Assembly: GCA_951230915.1 (NCBI GenBank)
Contig: OX579633.1
Span: forward strand, 25,764,574-25,828,573
DNA from: Antitrichia curtipendula
Lineage: Eukaryota > Streptophyta > Bryopsida > Hypnales > Leucodontaceae
Length of the DNA: 64,000 bases
Direction of reading: 5' to 3'
The translations under genes and the position numbers were made by a program. The notes beneath the pieces are model-generated. The model made no database searches, had not been told where the DNA came from, and saw nothing but the letters and a program-made list of their open reading frames with translations. How positions within the stretch are numbered: the first letter of the stretch is position 1; each line of letters opens with the position of its first letter. This document shows positions 47,835-60,570 of the stretch, in pieces.

Positions 47835-48848
47835 CAGTTAGTTCCAAGTCTTCCAACCTTATCCCAAATCCTACAGTTAGCTCCGTCCAGTTTGTGATTT
47901 ATGAGGCTCTTCAAAGCGCCAGCTTGAAGCCTAGATCAGGAGCCTTCAAGCCTAGGAGGTTCTAGAAGAAGGAGCCCCATAGTATTGCTACATTTCCTCC
48001 TGCAGTACAGTCACTACCTTACCAGCAACAAAGATTATGGACTAGATAATGCTCGAGAGCGTGAAGGGTAATGCCAAGTCTAACAGTTCATCACAAACGT
48101 CCATATTTGTACTTTTCGCAAATCTAAGGGTGTAGAAAGAGGGTCGCTTTTCTGGACTATCCAATGGAATGGTGACAAATCTGCCTTGAAAACTGGACTT
48201 GGCATTGTGGATACAAATACAACTCTTCAATAATTTGAGCTTCTTCTAAACTTGCAATGTACGTTTTTTAAAACAGTTGAGCATCAAAAAGAGTCCAGAA
48301 CTGTGACTTTTTTTCTCTCTTTTTTACAAAGATTGGGAGGCTTAAAAACCAGACCTTCGAGAGTAGGAAAGGGCCATCTCCAAACGGCGGTCGATTCCCG
48401 AGCCTGATACGATCGTCTTCCAAGATATTCAAGCTTGGAGCAAGCAACTTGATGTAGCGGTCAAAGTAAAGAAGCTGCTTCAGGAGTAATCCAAATTCTC
48501 TTGGAAACTTCAGACCATAATCCTCACTCACACGAATCTGCAGGTTCATAAATCTAAGATGAGATGGGAAATCCATTTCTGTGGCTTTCAGCTACGTTGA
48601 GTGTTTTTAGAGTTTTTTTAATGCAAGTGTCTTGTACCTGATTTTCCAACGCACGATAAACACATATTATTTGGACAGTGCATGAAGAAGCTATGGAATT
48701 CTAAGTTTTGCTCTGGGTGAAGGTGAGTAAAACTTGGGTCGGCATTGATTCTTCATGTGTTGAACATTGTCACATTCACTAGATTTTAAAATACGTACTT
48801 GTTAGTGACGATTTCTTCCACTTGTAATCTTTTCAAGGCCTATGTATG

Positions 48849-48989
48849 GCGTTAAGCACTCTGGAGCCTCCTACTATACTAAAACGTTCCTCATTATAGA
48901 CTGGAATGCACCGGTTATAGTGCCTGGCACTCGTTACAGTGCCTGGCACTATAACCGGTGCCAGGAGCTGTAACCCGACTGCTTAACGC
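48849..48989. mobile_element. 141-bp palindromic element with a perfect 23-bp hairpin
   Basis: GCGTTAAGCA at 48849-48858 is answered by TGCTTAACGC at 48980-48989. In between, 48908-48930 and 48939-48961 are perfect inverted complements (23 bp, starting GCACCGGTTATAG) around an 8-base loop. It lies within an intron-sized gap of the broken kinase locus. It is most likely a tiny MITE; a small-RNA precursor is possible but unsupported. Confidence 0.55.
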
Positions 48990-49579
48990 AGCGGGAGTCC
49001 CTCACACTATACAAAAGGTCCACCCATGAGAAAGGGTTCACTAACTTAGAGCATGATTATTTTACTTTAGAGCTTGTAAATCGATTTGTTTATGTCTCAG
49101 TTTTTTGACTGCACATATTTTCTTCCATTTCTGAACAGTAAGAGATGAGGATTGAAACACCAGACTTTGAGAAAAAGCTCAGAAACAGGGAGATACTGTG
49201 TATTCAAACCACATCTAGCAGAAGATTGTTTATTTGTTTCTCGTCGACTGCCACAGATGCAGCTAGAGTGGGACCCTGTGGTCCTCCAGCGGTTGTGACT
49301 ATCACATTTGTTTCAAGGTCCTGCGACAAAGGCAGTTATCGTCAAAAACATTTACAGACAGATAGATAGATAAGAACTCCGGTCTTCATAGAAGGCCGGC
49401 GTGAATAAAGTGTCTGTTCGTAATGACAATGAACCGTTGTCCAGTGGAATTTACAGACACTACATTAAACAGCACAAGGAGCAAGGGAAACAAGCAGCCG
49501 ACCATTCAAAGGAATTACATTCTCTTCCTGAGCGTTTAGGCAACATTGATAACATTCTTGAGTAGTGGCATGGTACCTG

Positions 49580-49663
49580 TTTAACCTCTAAAGCCCCGAG
49601 GCCTTTTTCTCCATCAAAACACACTCAAAACTGCCACTTCTATTGCAAAGAGCAAAAAACTAT

Positions 49664-49696
<33 letters not shown>

Positions 49697-50525
49697 ATAT
49701 CTAACCGTAGGATCTTATACTAGACTAGTATGAGAATGTGTGAAAGAAATTTCAGAAACTTTGACCAAATAGATTGCAAGATATTTGCATTCGAAGTGAG
49801 GAAAACAAGTTTTTTTGCACCTTGCTTGACTAGATTTTTGGGCTTTGAACCTATTTAACTTAAATTTTTTGTATTGTTGATTTTGATTTTCTAAGTTTAT
49901 ATGTTGAATACTTCAGTTGACAATTTAGAAAAAAAAATTCAAGAAAAAAACACTCAATTTTTACTCATTAAAAAATTGTTAAATAGAAATAGGTTCAAGA
50001 TTGAAGGAACAACTAAATCGTTAATAGCTCAGTAAGACAAAATTGAAATACCATAATCCCAACGGTGAGATTGTTCTAGAAAGCAAATTCAACCTTGTCT
50101 AACAATTTTTTTTCTGAAAATTGTAAAAATTGCATTAAAAAATGAATCCTAAAAGTTATTTTTTCAAGAAGATGCTTCGATTGCCCGAAAAAACTAAGAT
50201 TGTCCATAACTTTTTCATTATTAGTCCAAATAGAATGAATCAAAGCTTCAAATGTAGACAAAAAGACATAGATTTTGAAAAAAATATTTAAAAATTTTAT
50301 TTTGACTTTCTGTGATTTTTTTGTGCTGCATGCCAAACTCTATTTTTGGCATAACTTTTTTTTTCGGGCACCAATTGAAATAAAAATTATATATCCACAA
50401 AGCTCTCGCAGAACCGCACATCCTCAAAAAAAAAACCCAAAAAATTCTCTACAAATTGAGGTCACAGGAACCTACCCGGACCCAAATTGTCCCCTAAGGG
50501 GACAAACGGGGCTTTATGGGTTAAA
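49580..50525. mobile_element. 946-bp TTTAACC-type element with 19-bp TIRs
   Basis: TTTAACCTCTAAAGCCCCG at 49580-49598 and the inverted TTTAACCCATAAAGCCCCG at 50507-50525 match at 17 of 19 positions. The interior is homologous (inverted) to 29697-30510. It contains a long T run near 49669-49694 and GTCCCCTAAGGGGAC, a palindrome just inside the right end. It sits between two exons of the ABC1-like locus, so it inserted in an intron. Confidence 0.75.
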
Positions 50526-53500
50526 AAGAATGGCAACGAAAAGTTCCTTGGACCAAATTCATGTCAGACCAAAGCAAATCAAGTAAAATCAAAGCTCTGA
50601 TATACTCACATGGAGAGACAATGGCTCATTGAGAAAGCTCACATGATCAAATAGAGCTCAGTTTTGCAATAGAATGTGTCGGTAAAATTTTCATGCGTCA
50701 AGGATTCCTTTTCATGCCAATTCAGAGGGTGCTTAACCCGGGTTCTCTAAAATGTTGAAAAAATTGCCTTGCACACGGGCATATCATTTTCTCTTGAGTG
50801 GAGGTACCTGAACAGCAGTGAAAATCTTCTCCAAATCCCTTGCAAAGCTGGAAATATCTACAGAAGTGTCACATCTGCACCAAAGCTCTAGCCATTGCAT
50901 AATATTGACGTCACCACGGCTACCCAGGTTGCTGGTGATATCCTTCCATCTATGCCTGGTAAAACAAATCACAAATATCAGACTCAAGGGAACAATAATC
51001 AGAGAATCTGAGATTTATGTGAAGCATGGGCTTCCAAATCCTAACCGAAAATTATGATCCTTACCTTATATCTCATCGTTCCTTTCCATTAGACCCATAA
51101 CATTCTTCAAGGGAGCTGCGAACACCTTGGGCGAATGCGAATTCAAGAAAGTATTGGGGTATCCAAAATGCCTGGGCAATTCTCTAACACCTTCTTTCTT
51201 TGGCACTTATACTCTTACATCGTGAGTACAAGAATGAAAGACTTGGTACTCAACCGACTATTGTCAGTAGGTGTAGACAATGCCAACCAATTTGGCTACA
51301 TTGAAAAGGGGGAGAGACGGTCAACACTGCTCTACAATGCTACGATGCAAAAATGTAAAAATAGACAGCCTTACCGAAATCAATAAAGCCAACGCGCCCG
51401 TCTTCGAGCACAAGCAAATTTCCAGCATGCACATCTGCATGAAACGTCTCACATGCCAACAAGCTCCCAAACCTGCAACAATTTGCAACATTAGTTGCGA
51501 TTGCCCTTTCATGTGCTGCTAGGAACACACAGAGACAGGAACACATACCGAAAAACAACTGCTCTACTAACGAGGTTGTGAGTACAGAACTCTCCAAAAG
51601 AACATAAACGTAATCAAGATTCATATTACATATTCCAAGAAATAAATTTAACCAAGAAAAGAGCAAAACTTAGAAATCACAGCCTAGAAATGTACTTTGA
51701 ACACATGCAACAAATTGGTAGGTCAAATAGACATGAATAGTACACATACAGCGTATTATCCTCAGGGTCACTGTACATTGCACAGGTCAAAATAACAAGC
51801 TTGAAATAAGAAGCGTACAACTCTTGAATCAACATCATGTCCAACTAACTAGGGGTGAGAGAACAAGCCTAAAACAATTCATTTCATTTTTTGACACCAT
51901 ACGACACATTTTTGACGCGCTCTGTGCTGCAATGGCGGTACACAACTGGAGCAGTAGCCTGGTTTGAAAGGCCAAGAGAGGTCACGTACTTCCGAAAAGC
52001 CTCGATGTTCATAGCTTCCTTTCTGAAAGTCCACCTCATCAAGCATGGATGCTCTCATATCTCCCACAAAAGCCACCTGCACATGTACTCAACGATGACA
52101 TGGCCAGTGCACTTCTCCCTAGGGAGATGTAGGATTTTCCTTCAAAATTAGATTAAACAATCACTTCTAAAACATATCTAAAAAACAGAAAGCGTATGGA
52201 GGTCTGTCCTGTTACAAAAACTGTTACAGTAAACAACCATTTCAATAAAATTAGACTGTTTCAAGAACTTTTAGAAAACATCGACATTGTCTGAAAGGTC
52301 TCGAAACAGTTTAATTTTACTGATAATTTTAATGTATATACAATAATACAAATGAAACTTCCATAGTCAGATGAGACGAATCTGTCTTCACAAACCCTCA
52401 CAAGATTTGGGTACAGACTTGAAACACGGATCATGAACCTTATGACAGGTAAATCCAAAACAGGATAGCTCAACGCATACTCAAAAGACTTCACACATGG
52501 GTTAACGACATTAAAATCATGTTTTAAGAAAATCACTCCATCGAAAAAACTATAATCACACTCTACTTGCTTACAAAAGGACATCAATTAAGCGTTGAGA
52601 GCCTTTCGATTTGACAGGGATGAATGCTAGACAATTTCATTGCCAACGCTTCAAGGGACTCACCAAGGATGCTCGTGCAAGTTGTGGATTCAGAAACTCC
52701 AGCACTCGAGCAGAGACATAAAGGAAGTTCAGATCAACAGTGAGCACGTCCTCGATTCCAGGCTTCAGCACTTTGATCACTACCTCTTTCTGGCTGCCTC
52801 GCAACCTCGCTGCATGCACCTGGCACATAAACAATTCAAGCTAAAAAAATGGTTTTCTTCCCCCGAAGAAGTGGGCAGTCTTAGCAAAGGCCGGCAGGAC
52901 CATTTCTGCTAGGGCAAGTGCACACAACACGAAGAATAAACAAACGTTCTTCCAATTGACCATTTCATGAACTTCCAAGCAATTGTGCCTACAAGAGCAC
53001 TTGCTTTTTCTTTGTCATGTGCAACATAGGATGCCTAAAACGTGCGCAAATGAAAAAAGGACTCCTCAACCTTTCTTTCTGTTCCCCTTTGCGATTGCCA
53101 CAAATGACATGCTTCCACTTCATTGCCTTTCCTCTAGTTCTCTCTAACAAGGAAAGCCTGCATTGGGTTTTTTAACCTCATTTTTTAGGTAACCTAATGT
53201 ATTTGGCAGATGTGGATTTTAAAAAGCTAACCCAGGTCCACAACAACCTGCTGCTCCGGGGCGATGGGAAAAGAATGTTTCATACCTGGGCTACGGAAGC
53301 AGAGGCAAGAGGTTGTGGATCAACGAAGTCATAGACGTCCTCTAAAGGGCGGCCCCAACTCCTTCCGAATGATAGCTTCGATATCTTCAAATGGCACAGG
53401 TGACGTCTTGTCAAAACAACTTTGAAACTCCTTCACGTATTCAGCTGGAAACAATGTTGGTGTTGATGCTATGAGCTGCATCCACAACAAATATGAGCAT

Positions 53501-55864
53501 CCAAAGAAACAAAAAACATTGTTGCCACAATGGAGTCAATTATAAAGTCTCACCTTTACTTTTCTCCTTGACCTCCTGAAAATGTGTAACTGATACTTCC
53601 ATTGAGTACTTTGTAACGTACTGGACTAATCGCACCACCACAAATTCAAATGCGTTGAATGTGCATAACAAGTGATATAGAGGCCGGAAGATGAAAATCA
53701 ATTCAATCTCCAATTTTATCTTACATTTCTCCTTGCACCTCCTAAAAATGAGTGAATTTGATGATTCAATGAAGTATTCCATAGCGTGGTGGACTTATTG
53801 CATCCCTAGAATACCTCGAATCGTTAATCAAATCTAACAATTGAGTTACACAGAATGAGATACAAAAGTTAGAGGATAAAATTGAGGATAAACAAAAGTG
53901 CTGCATTGTTGCGTTTCGCCTCCATTGAGAATATACAAAACATATAACGAACTCCTTGGGAAGGGTGATCTGACCTGACCCAACTTAATGTAGGTTGCTC
54001 CAAGCTTCTCAAACAATTTTCTCAACTCTGCTGGCCCAGGGAGATTCATAGGAAGGTCACTCGGAGAAAATGTGGCTCCCGGATTCTGCAGCCCACATCC
54101 AAATCAGCACGCGCGTCGCCAGGAGAGTGACCTGCACCAGGAGTAGATTACAACGATAACCACACAACCCGAAGTAGAAATACTTAATTTCATAGAATCA
54201 TATTCATATAATCCTTAATACCATTCTCAAGATATTCTTCAATGTATTTTTCAATACAATGCAAAAAAAATAAAAAAATAAAAAACTCTTTCCAGCAATC
54301 TTAGAATTTCACTATTCCTCTAATCAAAGGTCACAGTTTTAATAGCCCTGTTCAAGTTCATTCTTCGGCATGATGGCCTCCAACATGCAACTATTTCTTT
54401 ACATTGGGCATCGAAATTTTCTACATTTTAGAACCATGGCTTAGTCTATTTTCTTGGGCTAGAGACGATGAACTTGAAGTCAGAGATTTCAGTGGAATGG
54501 CATAAACTAACCACCTACACAAACATTGTTTGAAGAGGCAATCAGCAACTGTATTTATATTGGCATTTTGTAGAAAGTAACTTACGATCAGAAGTTAAAA
54601 GAGGTATTCACCGCCCACAGTAACGACAGCTTCAATGCCTTGCGCAAGACGAACGACACCTCGAGGCCCTGCAGTTTTTGCCACCTCCTGTAGCAGATTA
54701 TTGAGCTCCTTCATCCTCTCTGTTGCAAGGAGAAGACCATTCAAATTTAGATGCTAAGATTGTGGACACTAAAACCATAAGGGACCTGATCCCGTCTCCT
54801 AAACCAACCCCAGTTACCGACAGCGACTCATTTATTCATATAATTGATTGGAATTCAATTTGTAAGTTGGATGTCAGCATGACTAGGCTAAATGTCTATG
54901 GCCCCTTTGAAATGAAAATGGGTTTGTGTCTAAAACCTCCCACTTTGAAATTGCCTAGGAAATCCATAAGTATTGATAAAAATTTGGTTTGACACTTATA
55001 ACCGAAGACCTCTCCACAGCTCTATAAATCTCCCATACAGCACACTCCACCGTTTGTTAATACGCTTAACGTGACGCAAATAGTCAACCTTAATAATTCA
55101 AACCCAGCAACTCCACCAGGTACTTTAGAGAAAGGAAAGGAAAATTAACCATTTGCATAACCCCACTAGGTCAAGCAACAAAGAATTACATACGTATGCA
55201 AAACTTAGGGCATTTCGTAATATGGTCAAGCATCTGCACGAACCCGCTCTTGCAGCATCTCCCCTTTGTGATGGCATTGCTGAAGCAGACCGAACCCGCA
55301 CAGACAATTTCCCAGGTGCAACATGAAGATGCCCATGCTTTTCCTGTCAAAAAAGTAAGCTAAATTTCATCAAGCAAACATGTTAACCTCCGTTTGAATC
55401 CAAAATGTGATTCATCAAGCTGCTGAGCAACAAACTGACAAGCATTGTCAATAGTAGGGATTCGAATTCGCAAATTGATGCATGCATGGACCAGGAGTCG
55501 ACAAAACCAGTGTTGTGAAGCACATCTCTTCATGATACTAAAAGTCTTCGATCCCTAAAAGTCCAAGGATTCGTGGATTTGAATTGACCAATTCGGTTGA
55601 TCACATTGACAAGAATATAATTCAGATGGAGTCAAAATTCATATCACCAGAATCAGTAAAAAAACATTGCATTAGCATTCAAAAAAGCAATAAAATTGGA
55701 CATAAGATAGTCCCCCATATGACCCACTCCAAAGTGCTAAGAAGAGCATCAAGCCCCAGCGATAATTTACAGACAGTGAGACAGACACTAGAATTTCATC
55801 AGACCTGACGTAATATTGGAGATGGCTGGCGCAGTATCATCAGGGCGGTGCTGCTAGTCGCCAT

Positions 55865-57664
55865 TCTTGGTAGGTATCCCAATTTGCAGCAACTTCCGAA
55901 TGTTAACTTCAACCCGAATAAATAAAAATCCTGCGCTCAAAAGTTCGGTGGTGAGCGAGGGGATTGAAGCCTGAGGAAATCCTAGAAAATCACACAAAAG
56001 CGCTTTTTCCAACCAAGCCTCATCGACTGGAATCCACCAAAATTGAAGCTCTCAAATTCTTCCCCCTTTTTAGAAATTGGCGAACAATTCCAATTCCATA
56101 CCTTCCTTTCGAAGCGCGCAATTGCAAACGTTGCAGGCGATGGGTCGAACAACTGTAATTGGCTCTAAAACCTCCAAAGCCTTCACTTGCACTTCAGGAC
56201 GGGATTCGCATCGGCCCGATGAAGTCCGCAACTCCAGATCGTCACTGCCACAGTTAGATGTGACAGTTTTTATAACGGGACCCACTCGTGGACCTACCTT
56301 CTGAAATGGTCTCTTCGCAAGCTCTTTCTGCATCCTCATTCAATCGTCAATTGCGTCTCCAGTGCCTTCAAACCTGCTCAAGCCCTAATTATACCCCTAA
56401 AGAACCAAATTGGGCTCATGGAGTATTTGGGTTACAACAAGACTTTCTTCTGTTCGTTTTTTTCTTCAATTTGTGGGGTAACACAGGCATGTAAATGTAC
56501 TCACTGTGCTTCACTGATGCTGGTGCCATAAATTGGGCCTTGTCGGAATTCTATTATTCCCCAATTGATCAATCCAATTGGTCCTTCAAGAATTATTCCC
56601 AGTCTCAACTTCTCTCTCCGAAGGTCTTGATGGCGCATGTCTCACCTTGATAGAGAGTAGTGTAGACAAAGCAAGCTAGAAATCGAATTGTTTGGGTATG
56701 TTATGAGCGCGAGCTTACAACACCTCGTAACCGGACGGCATCAGGGGTACGGAATCATGGTGGTGCCCAGTGCTTCCTTTTTCATGAACTTCGACAGTAT
56801 TGCAAGTGTGAGCCGACACTTGAAGAATCCTTCCCTCATAACAAGTTCAGCTTCGAAATGGAGGAAATCTGAACTGAGCTGGCGCAGCTGCACAGTACTG
56901 TAATAGAATTGAAGGAAAATAGCCGGTAAAACTTTTAAGCAAAAAAATCCCAAACACTGCTCCAAATTTGAACCAATAGTTGACTTCCAGAACCAACTGT
57001 GGTAGGGCCGGCGGTTGTGATTGGCAGAGCGAACGCGGAGGAGCATGACGTGGCGCAATAGAAATGCTCCCTCCGAACATGTTCCCTCCGAACAGAATCC
57101 TCCCCTTGTCCGCAGCCCTGGAGGTCCTTCCTTTCCCCTTCCTACCAACTATTTCAAAACGAACAGAATATTCCTGACAGACTTCCCCGACAGAGCTTGC
57201 CAACTTTCATCCAAATCGACGGTTTCATCCCAATCCGGATGAAACAATCAAACCCAGTAGCGCGGAAGCTAGATCAGCGCCCACGACTGTAGCGTCCCCC
57301 GTCTATTCCCGGCCCACTCAAGAAACTCCGAACGTGGAATTAGCGAGCCATTCCTGAAATCACGACGGCACCGCTCCAAGCAACCTCCTGATCGGAGCTC
57401 CGATGCTCTGATTCTGCGTACCATAACCGCCTATAGAAGCTCCGACCGCATATTAATTGCTTCCAGTCCACACATTCCAACACAACAGCTAGCTGCAATC
57501 AATTTGATCTCACCAAGTGATCGAGCGAGTTTCAAATTTGAGTTGCAGGGTTCAGTGCAGCTCATGATTGCAGTGAGATTAGTGCTCTCGAGTCGACTTG
57601 CGCGCTTCGACTGAGCTTAGAATCTACCAACATCTCGATTGCGTTGCATTGGGGAGCTCGAGAG
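55865..57664. other. Interval between ABC1-like locus and pectate lyase
   Basis: No recognisable gene over 1.8 kb. The region is richer in G+C than most intergenic DNA here and should hold the promoter of the ABC1-like locus (leftward) and of the pectate lyase (rightward). The frames at 56070-57203 lack family signatures. No unambiguous TATA box or start site could be fixed. Confidence 0.5.
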
Positions 57665-59231
57665 ATGGCGAGGTCGTCAATCTTGGTGCTTGCGGTGCTA
57701 CTTGTGTTTGCTCTGGTTGAGTTTCAGGTTGCAGCCCAGACAGATACGGATGAAGCTTACGGGTCTACTGATTCCCTGGCCTTTGAATTCGCCGACGAGG
57801 GGACTGCGGATGAGGACACGCCTGCTGCGAGCTTCTGGGCGGAGAATGCTCGAGCTGATGACGATGCGGCGCCTGTTGTTTTCACTACTGATGCGGGCGA
57901 ACTGAATACCACTTCGGGTGGAGATGACGGGTTTGATGTAGTCGAGGATGACGAGGGCACAACCACTACAGAGTGAGTATTAAATTTTGATTTCTCGTGG
58001 GCAGTCTTGGAATTGGGTCTTATGATTAGTTTGATGAGTGGCGTCGCTGATGGATGATTGGATTTCTTATGGAGTTCTGATGGCTCGAGTAAAATGTTGA
58101 TTTTTGTGCCTCAGGGGGTCACCGGACGTGGATGATTTGTCACTGGCCTCGAGTGGTTGTGGAAGTGGAAATCCGGTTGACGATTGTTGGAGATGTGATC
58201 CCAACTGGGCTGCGCATCGCCAGAGCCTCGCGAACTGCGCGGTTGGGTTCGGTCGCGGCGCAACCGGCGGCAAGAACGGGAAAATCTACGTCGTCACGTC
58301 TGCTCGCGATGACAACCCCGCCAGCCCCGCGCCGGGAACGCTCCGATACGCAGTCACACGACCCGGGCCGCTGTGGATCATCTTCGCGTACAGCATGACC
58401 ATCAAGCTCAAGAACGAGCTCATGATCACAAGCTTCAAGACCATCGACGGACGGGGGACCACCGTGAAAATCGTCGGTGGCGCGGGGCTGACCATCCAGA
58501 ACGTGAACAACGTCATCGTGCACGGCATTACCATCAGCGACATCAAGCCCACGGGTCCTGCGAGGATCATGACGTCCACCAGCCACGTCGGGAAGCGCGG
58601 ACGGTGCGATGGAGACGCCATCTCCATCTTCGCATCGAAGAACATCTGGATCGACCACTGCTACCTGGCCCGCGCTGCGGACGGGTTGCTGGACGTGATC
58701 CATGGCTCCACAGCCATATCCATCACGAACAATTACTTCACCCAGCACGACAAGGTGATGCTTCTGGGCGCCCACGCACAGGACACCGTCGACCGGAACA
58801 TGTACGTGACGGTGGCGTACAACATCTTCGGTCCTGGTCTCGTGCAGCGTATGCCGCGCGTGCGTTTCGGGAACGTGCACGTGTTGAACAACGACTACAG
58901 CTCGGGCTGGTCGAACTACGCCATAGGCGGCAGCGAAGGTCCTACGATTCTTTGTCAGGGCAACGTTTTCAATCCTTACAAGGGCAAGAAGCAAGTGACT
59001 CAGCGCATTGACGACGGAGGTCCGACTTTCGGTGGTCCTAAGAACTGGAACTGGCGTTCAGAGGGCGATCAGTTCCTTTCCGGCGCTTTCTTCACGGGCC
59101 TCCCCATGCACTGGACCAGCCAGAGCTACGCGAAGACGGCGAGCACCACTGCTCGGCCCGCTTCGTTGGTGACGAGGATGGTGAAGGGTGCCGGTCCCCT
59201 TACAGCTTGCCGCAAAGGAGCGCTCTGCTGA
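57665..59231 (+). CDS. Pectate lyase (polysaccharide lyase family 1), two exons
   Basis: A secreted enzyme that cleaves de-esterified pectin by beta-elimination in the cell wall. Exons 57665-57972 and 58115-59231 are joined by a 142-bp GT-AG intron in phase 2, giving 474 residues. Residues 1 to about 24 (MARSSILVLAVLLVFALVEF...) form a signal peptide, so I prefer this ATG to the in-frame one at 57644. Residues 25 to about 105 are an unusual acidic, Ser/Thr-rich segment. The catalytic part starts with the plant motif CWRCDPNW and LANCAVGFGRGATGG. It continues with DGDAISIFASKNIWIDHC (Ca-binding/vWiDH region), HDKVMLLGAHAQD and RMPRVRFGNVHVLNNDY (catalytic Arg), and ends CRKGALC, the usual C-terminal Cys pair. 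Exon 2 is GC-rich in third positions, unlike its surroundings. It is complete and undamaged. Confidence 0.95.
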
Positions 59232-60570
59232 GCGACAGTGAAGAAATGTAATATTGAGAATTTGATTTAGTCTAGTGAGGTGCCGTTTCGATTTAGTGGT
59301 GCGGCTGCGCTTAATCTGTAGCCCACTTGCGAACCCCTTCGAAGAATGGCGAGTTTGTATGTTTCTGATAACGGCCCCCCGGATTTTTCATTGCAACCAG
59401 GTTTGGAGTTGGTAGTCAAATGAAGCTATTCTTCTAGCTGATGTGGCTGTGCTTGACGTAGCCCGCAAATGTAAGAAGTGTCAGGGAGGCGATTTTTTTT
59501 ATTACGCTCATCCAGACACAGAATATTTGATGGAACTAATAAAACTTTAACAACCACTCGATTCTTAGTATTCTAAACGGTTGTAGATGCCCAAGTTATG
59601 CTCTGAATTTGTGGACAAGTTTGTGCAGTGATTGTGATTCTTCTCAATAAACTTGTTCATTTGTGGAATTCAAGTACAATCTTCCCCTCACGGCTCAGAC
59701 TCCTCTGTAAGTGGAAGAAAGCAAGAACTTCGTGCAGACCTTCCGACTTCTGATGAGGTGAAAATTGTCAATGGAGTTGACCTTGCCGACTATTTCTTGT
59801 TGCACATGCGACTCTTCTTTATCGGGATTCATGATGGATTGAAAATGCGTAACCATGTGACCGCAAAGGAATCGAAAACGTGAAAACTGCCATGAAAAAC
59901 CTCTGAAGAACATTGCAATGACTTGGACATTACACATGTGTGGCACATAGTGGTTTACTCATCGAAATGATCTTCAATTCCCAATTCCGAACTCGTGTTC
60001 ATCTCAGTATTTTGCTTTCGTGAAATCTGAGATCTGACAATTCGTGTATGGCAGATGTTTGTATGAAGAAAGAGTGTACTTGAATTTTAACGGCATTGAC
60101 ATTAGAGACCGAGATACCACAAACCTGCTCCGCCTGAGACTCCTTGTATACACCGCTGATCGAGAGGATGATCCCAGCTTTTTTTCCATGAGTGTGCGCC
60201 CAAAAGAACACTCATCGCTTCACCATGAGCAAGTTTCCCGTAATTAGTGACTTGGGCAGGCTGACCAGTCGTCGTGATTTCACATCATGGCTACACATTT
60301 TCAATCCTACTTAATCTCGTCATCCAAGAATCCTTCAATTTCAATGCCAACCAATTCATGGAAAGGCAACCTACGACAGCATCTGAACGAAAACAATCAA
60401 CTACGCTACAAGCGGCTCATCAGGCACCAGAGAACTGGCTAGCTTTCAATTTGACTAAGGTCCTGCGGAATTCTTGTGTCGTCTACAGTCCACTAGGTGG
60501 ACGGTTGAGAGCTCTGGGGTTAACCCTAACGAAATGATCTTCTCCTCAAGCGTTGAGACTGCCAATAAGT
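59232..60570. other. 3' flank of pectate lyase and unassigned DNA
   Basis: The first few hundred bases are probably 3' UTR: AATAAAAC near 59539 and CAATAAACTT near 59645 are possible polyadenylation signals. Beyond that no gene or repeat boundary was recognised up to the MITE cluster that starts at 60571. Confidence 0.5.

Larger units (their letters stand above)
38654..48267. other. Gene-free interval between sucrose synthase and ABC1-like locus
   Basis: The first part (to about 41500) is less AT-rich and should include the SUS promoter and leader. I saw no conserved protein there, though open frames such as 40016-40279 exist. From 41600 to 47100 the DNA is strongly AT-rich. The stretch 42900-44250 keeps scattered lysine-rich frames on the + strand with stops, perhaps a decayed transposon gene, but no domain could be named. 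A 12-bp tandem repeat and the 47172-47834 element lie at the right. Confidence 0.55.
48268..55864 (-). pseudogene. ABC1K9-like chloroplast ABC1 (aarF/UbiB) kinase, frame-broken
   Basis: Homologous, from remembered conservation, to the plastid ABC1 kinase of Arabidopsis locus At5g05200. Recognisable exons: 55805-55864 (Met-start, transit-like), 55194-55343, 54612-54717, 53975-54085 (K-x-G-Q in GATYIKLGQ), 53286-53475, 52664-52819 (VVIKVLKPG), about 51907-52076, 51750-51770, 51375-51472 (HADVHAGN and IDFG), degraded 51063-51150, 50808-50960, 49210-49320 and 48268-48537 (YGLKFPREFGLLLKQLLYFD). Lesions: one extra base in the C run at 53353-53356 makes that exon 190 instead of 189 nt; one extra base at 52018-52019 shifts the frame after EVDFQK. 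About 22 residues (the MERLYGVPLTDLD region) are missing near 51770-51907. The exon at 51063-51150 has lost its start. A shift near 50869-50874 creates TGA. Exons 3 and 4 also disagree in phase. Homopolymer sequencing error could explain the first two but hardly all. Confidence 0.75.

Noticed and set aside
51490..51530. Micro-exon for the missing ITALNVW-like residues in the ABC1-like locus
   Set aside because: A frame reading AIATNV exists just before the 51472 acceptor, but it would require an 18-base intron.
55194..55343. Extra frame-shifting base in the second exon of the ABC1-like locus
   Set aside because: Removing one G would give a plausible LQERV frame, but the unmodified frame is open to a strong GTATGT donor and fits phase 0 with an alternative acceptor, so no lesion is needed here.
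58140..58994. Minus-strand open frame of 284 codons
   Set aside because: It lies exactly antisense to the GC-rich second exon of the pectate lyase and has His/Val/Asp-biased composition with no family signature; it is a shadow frame.
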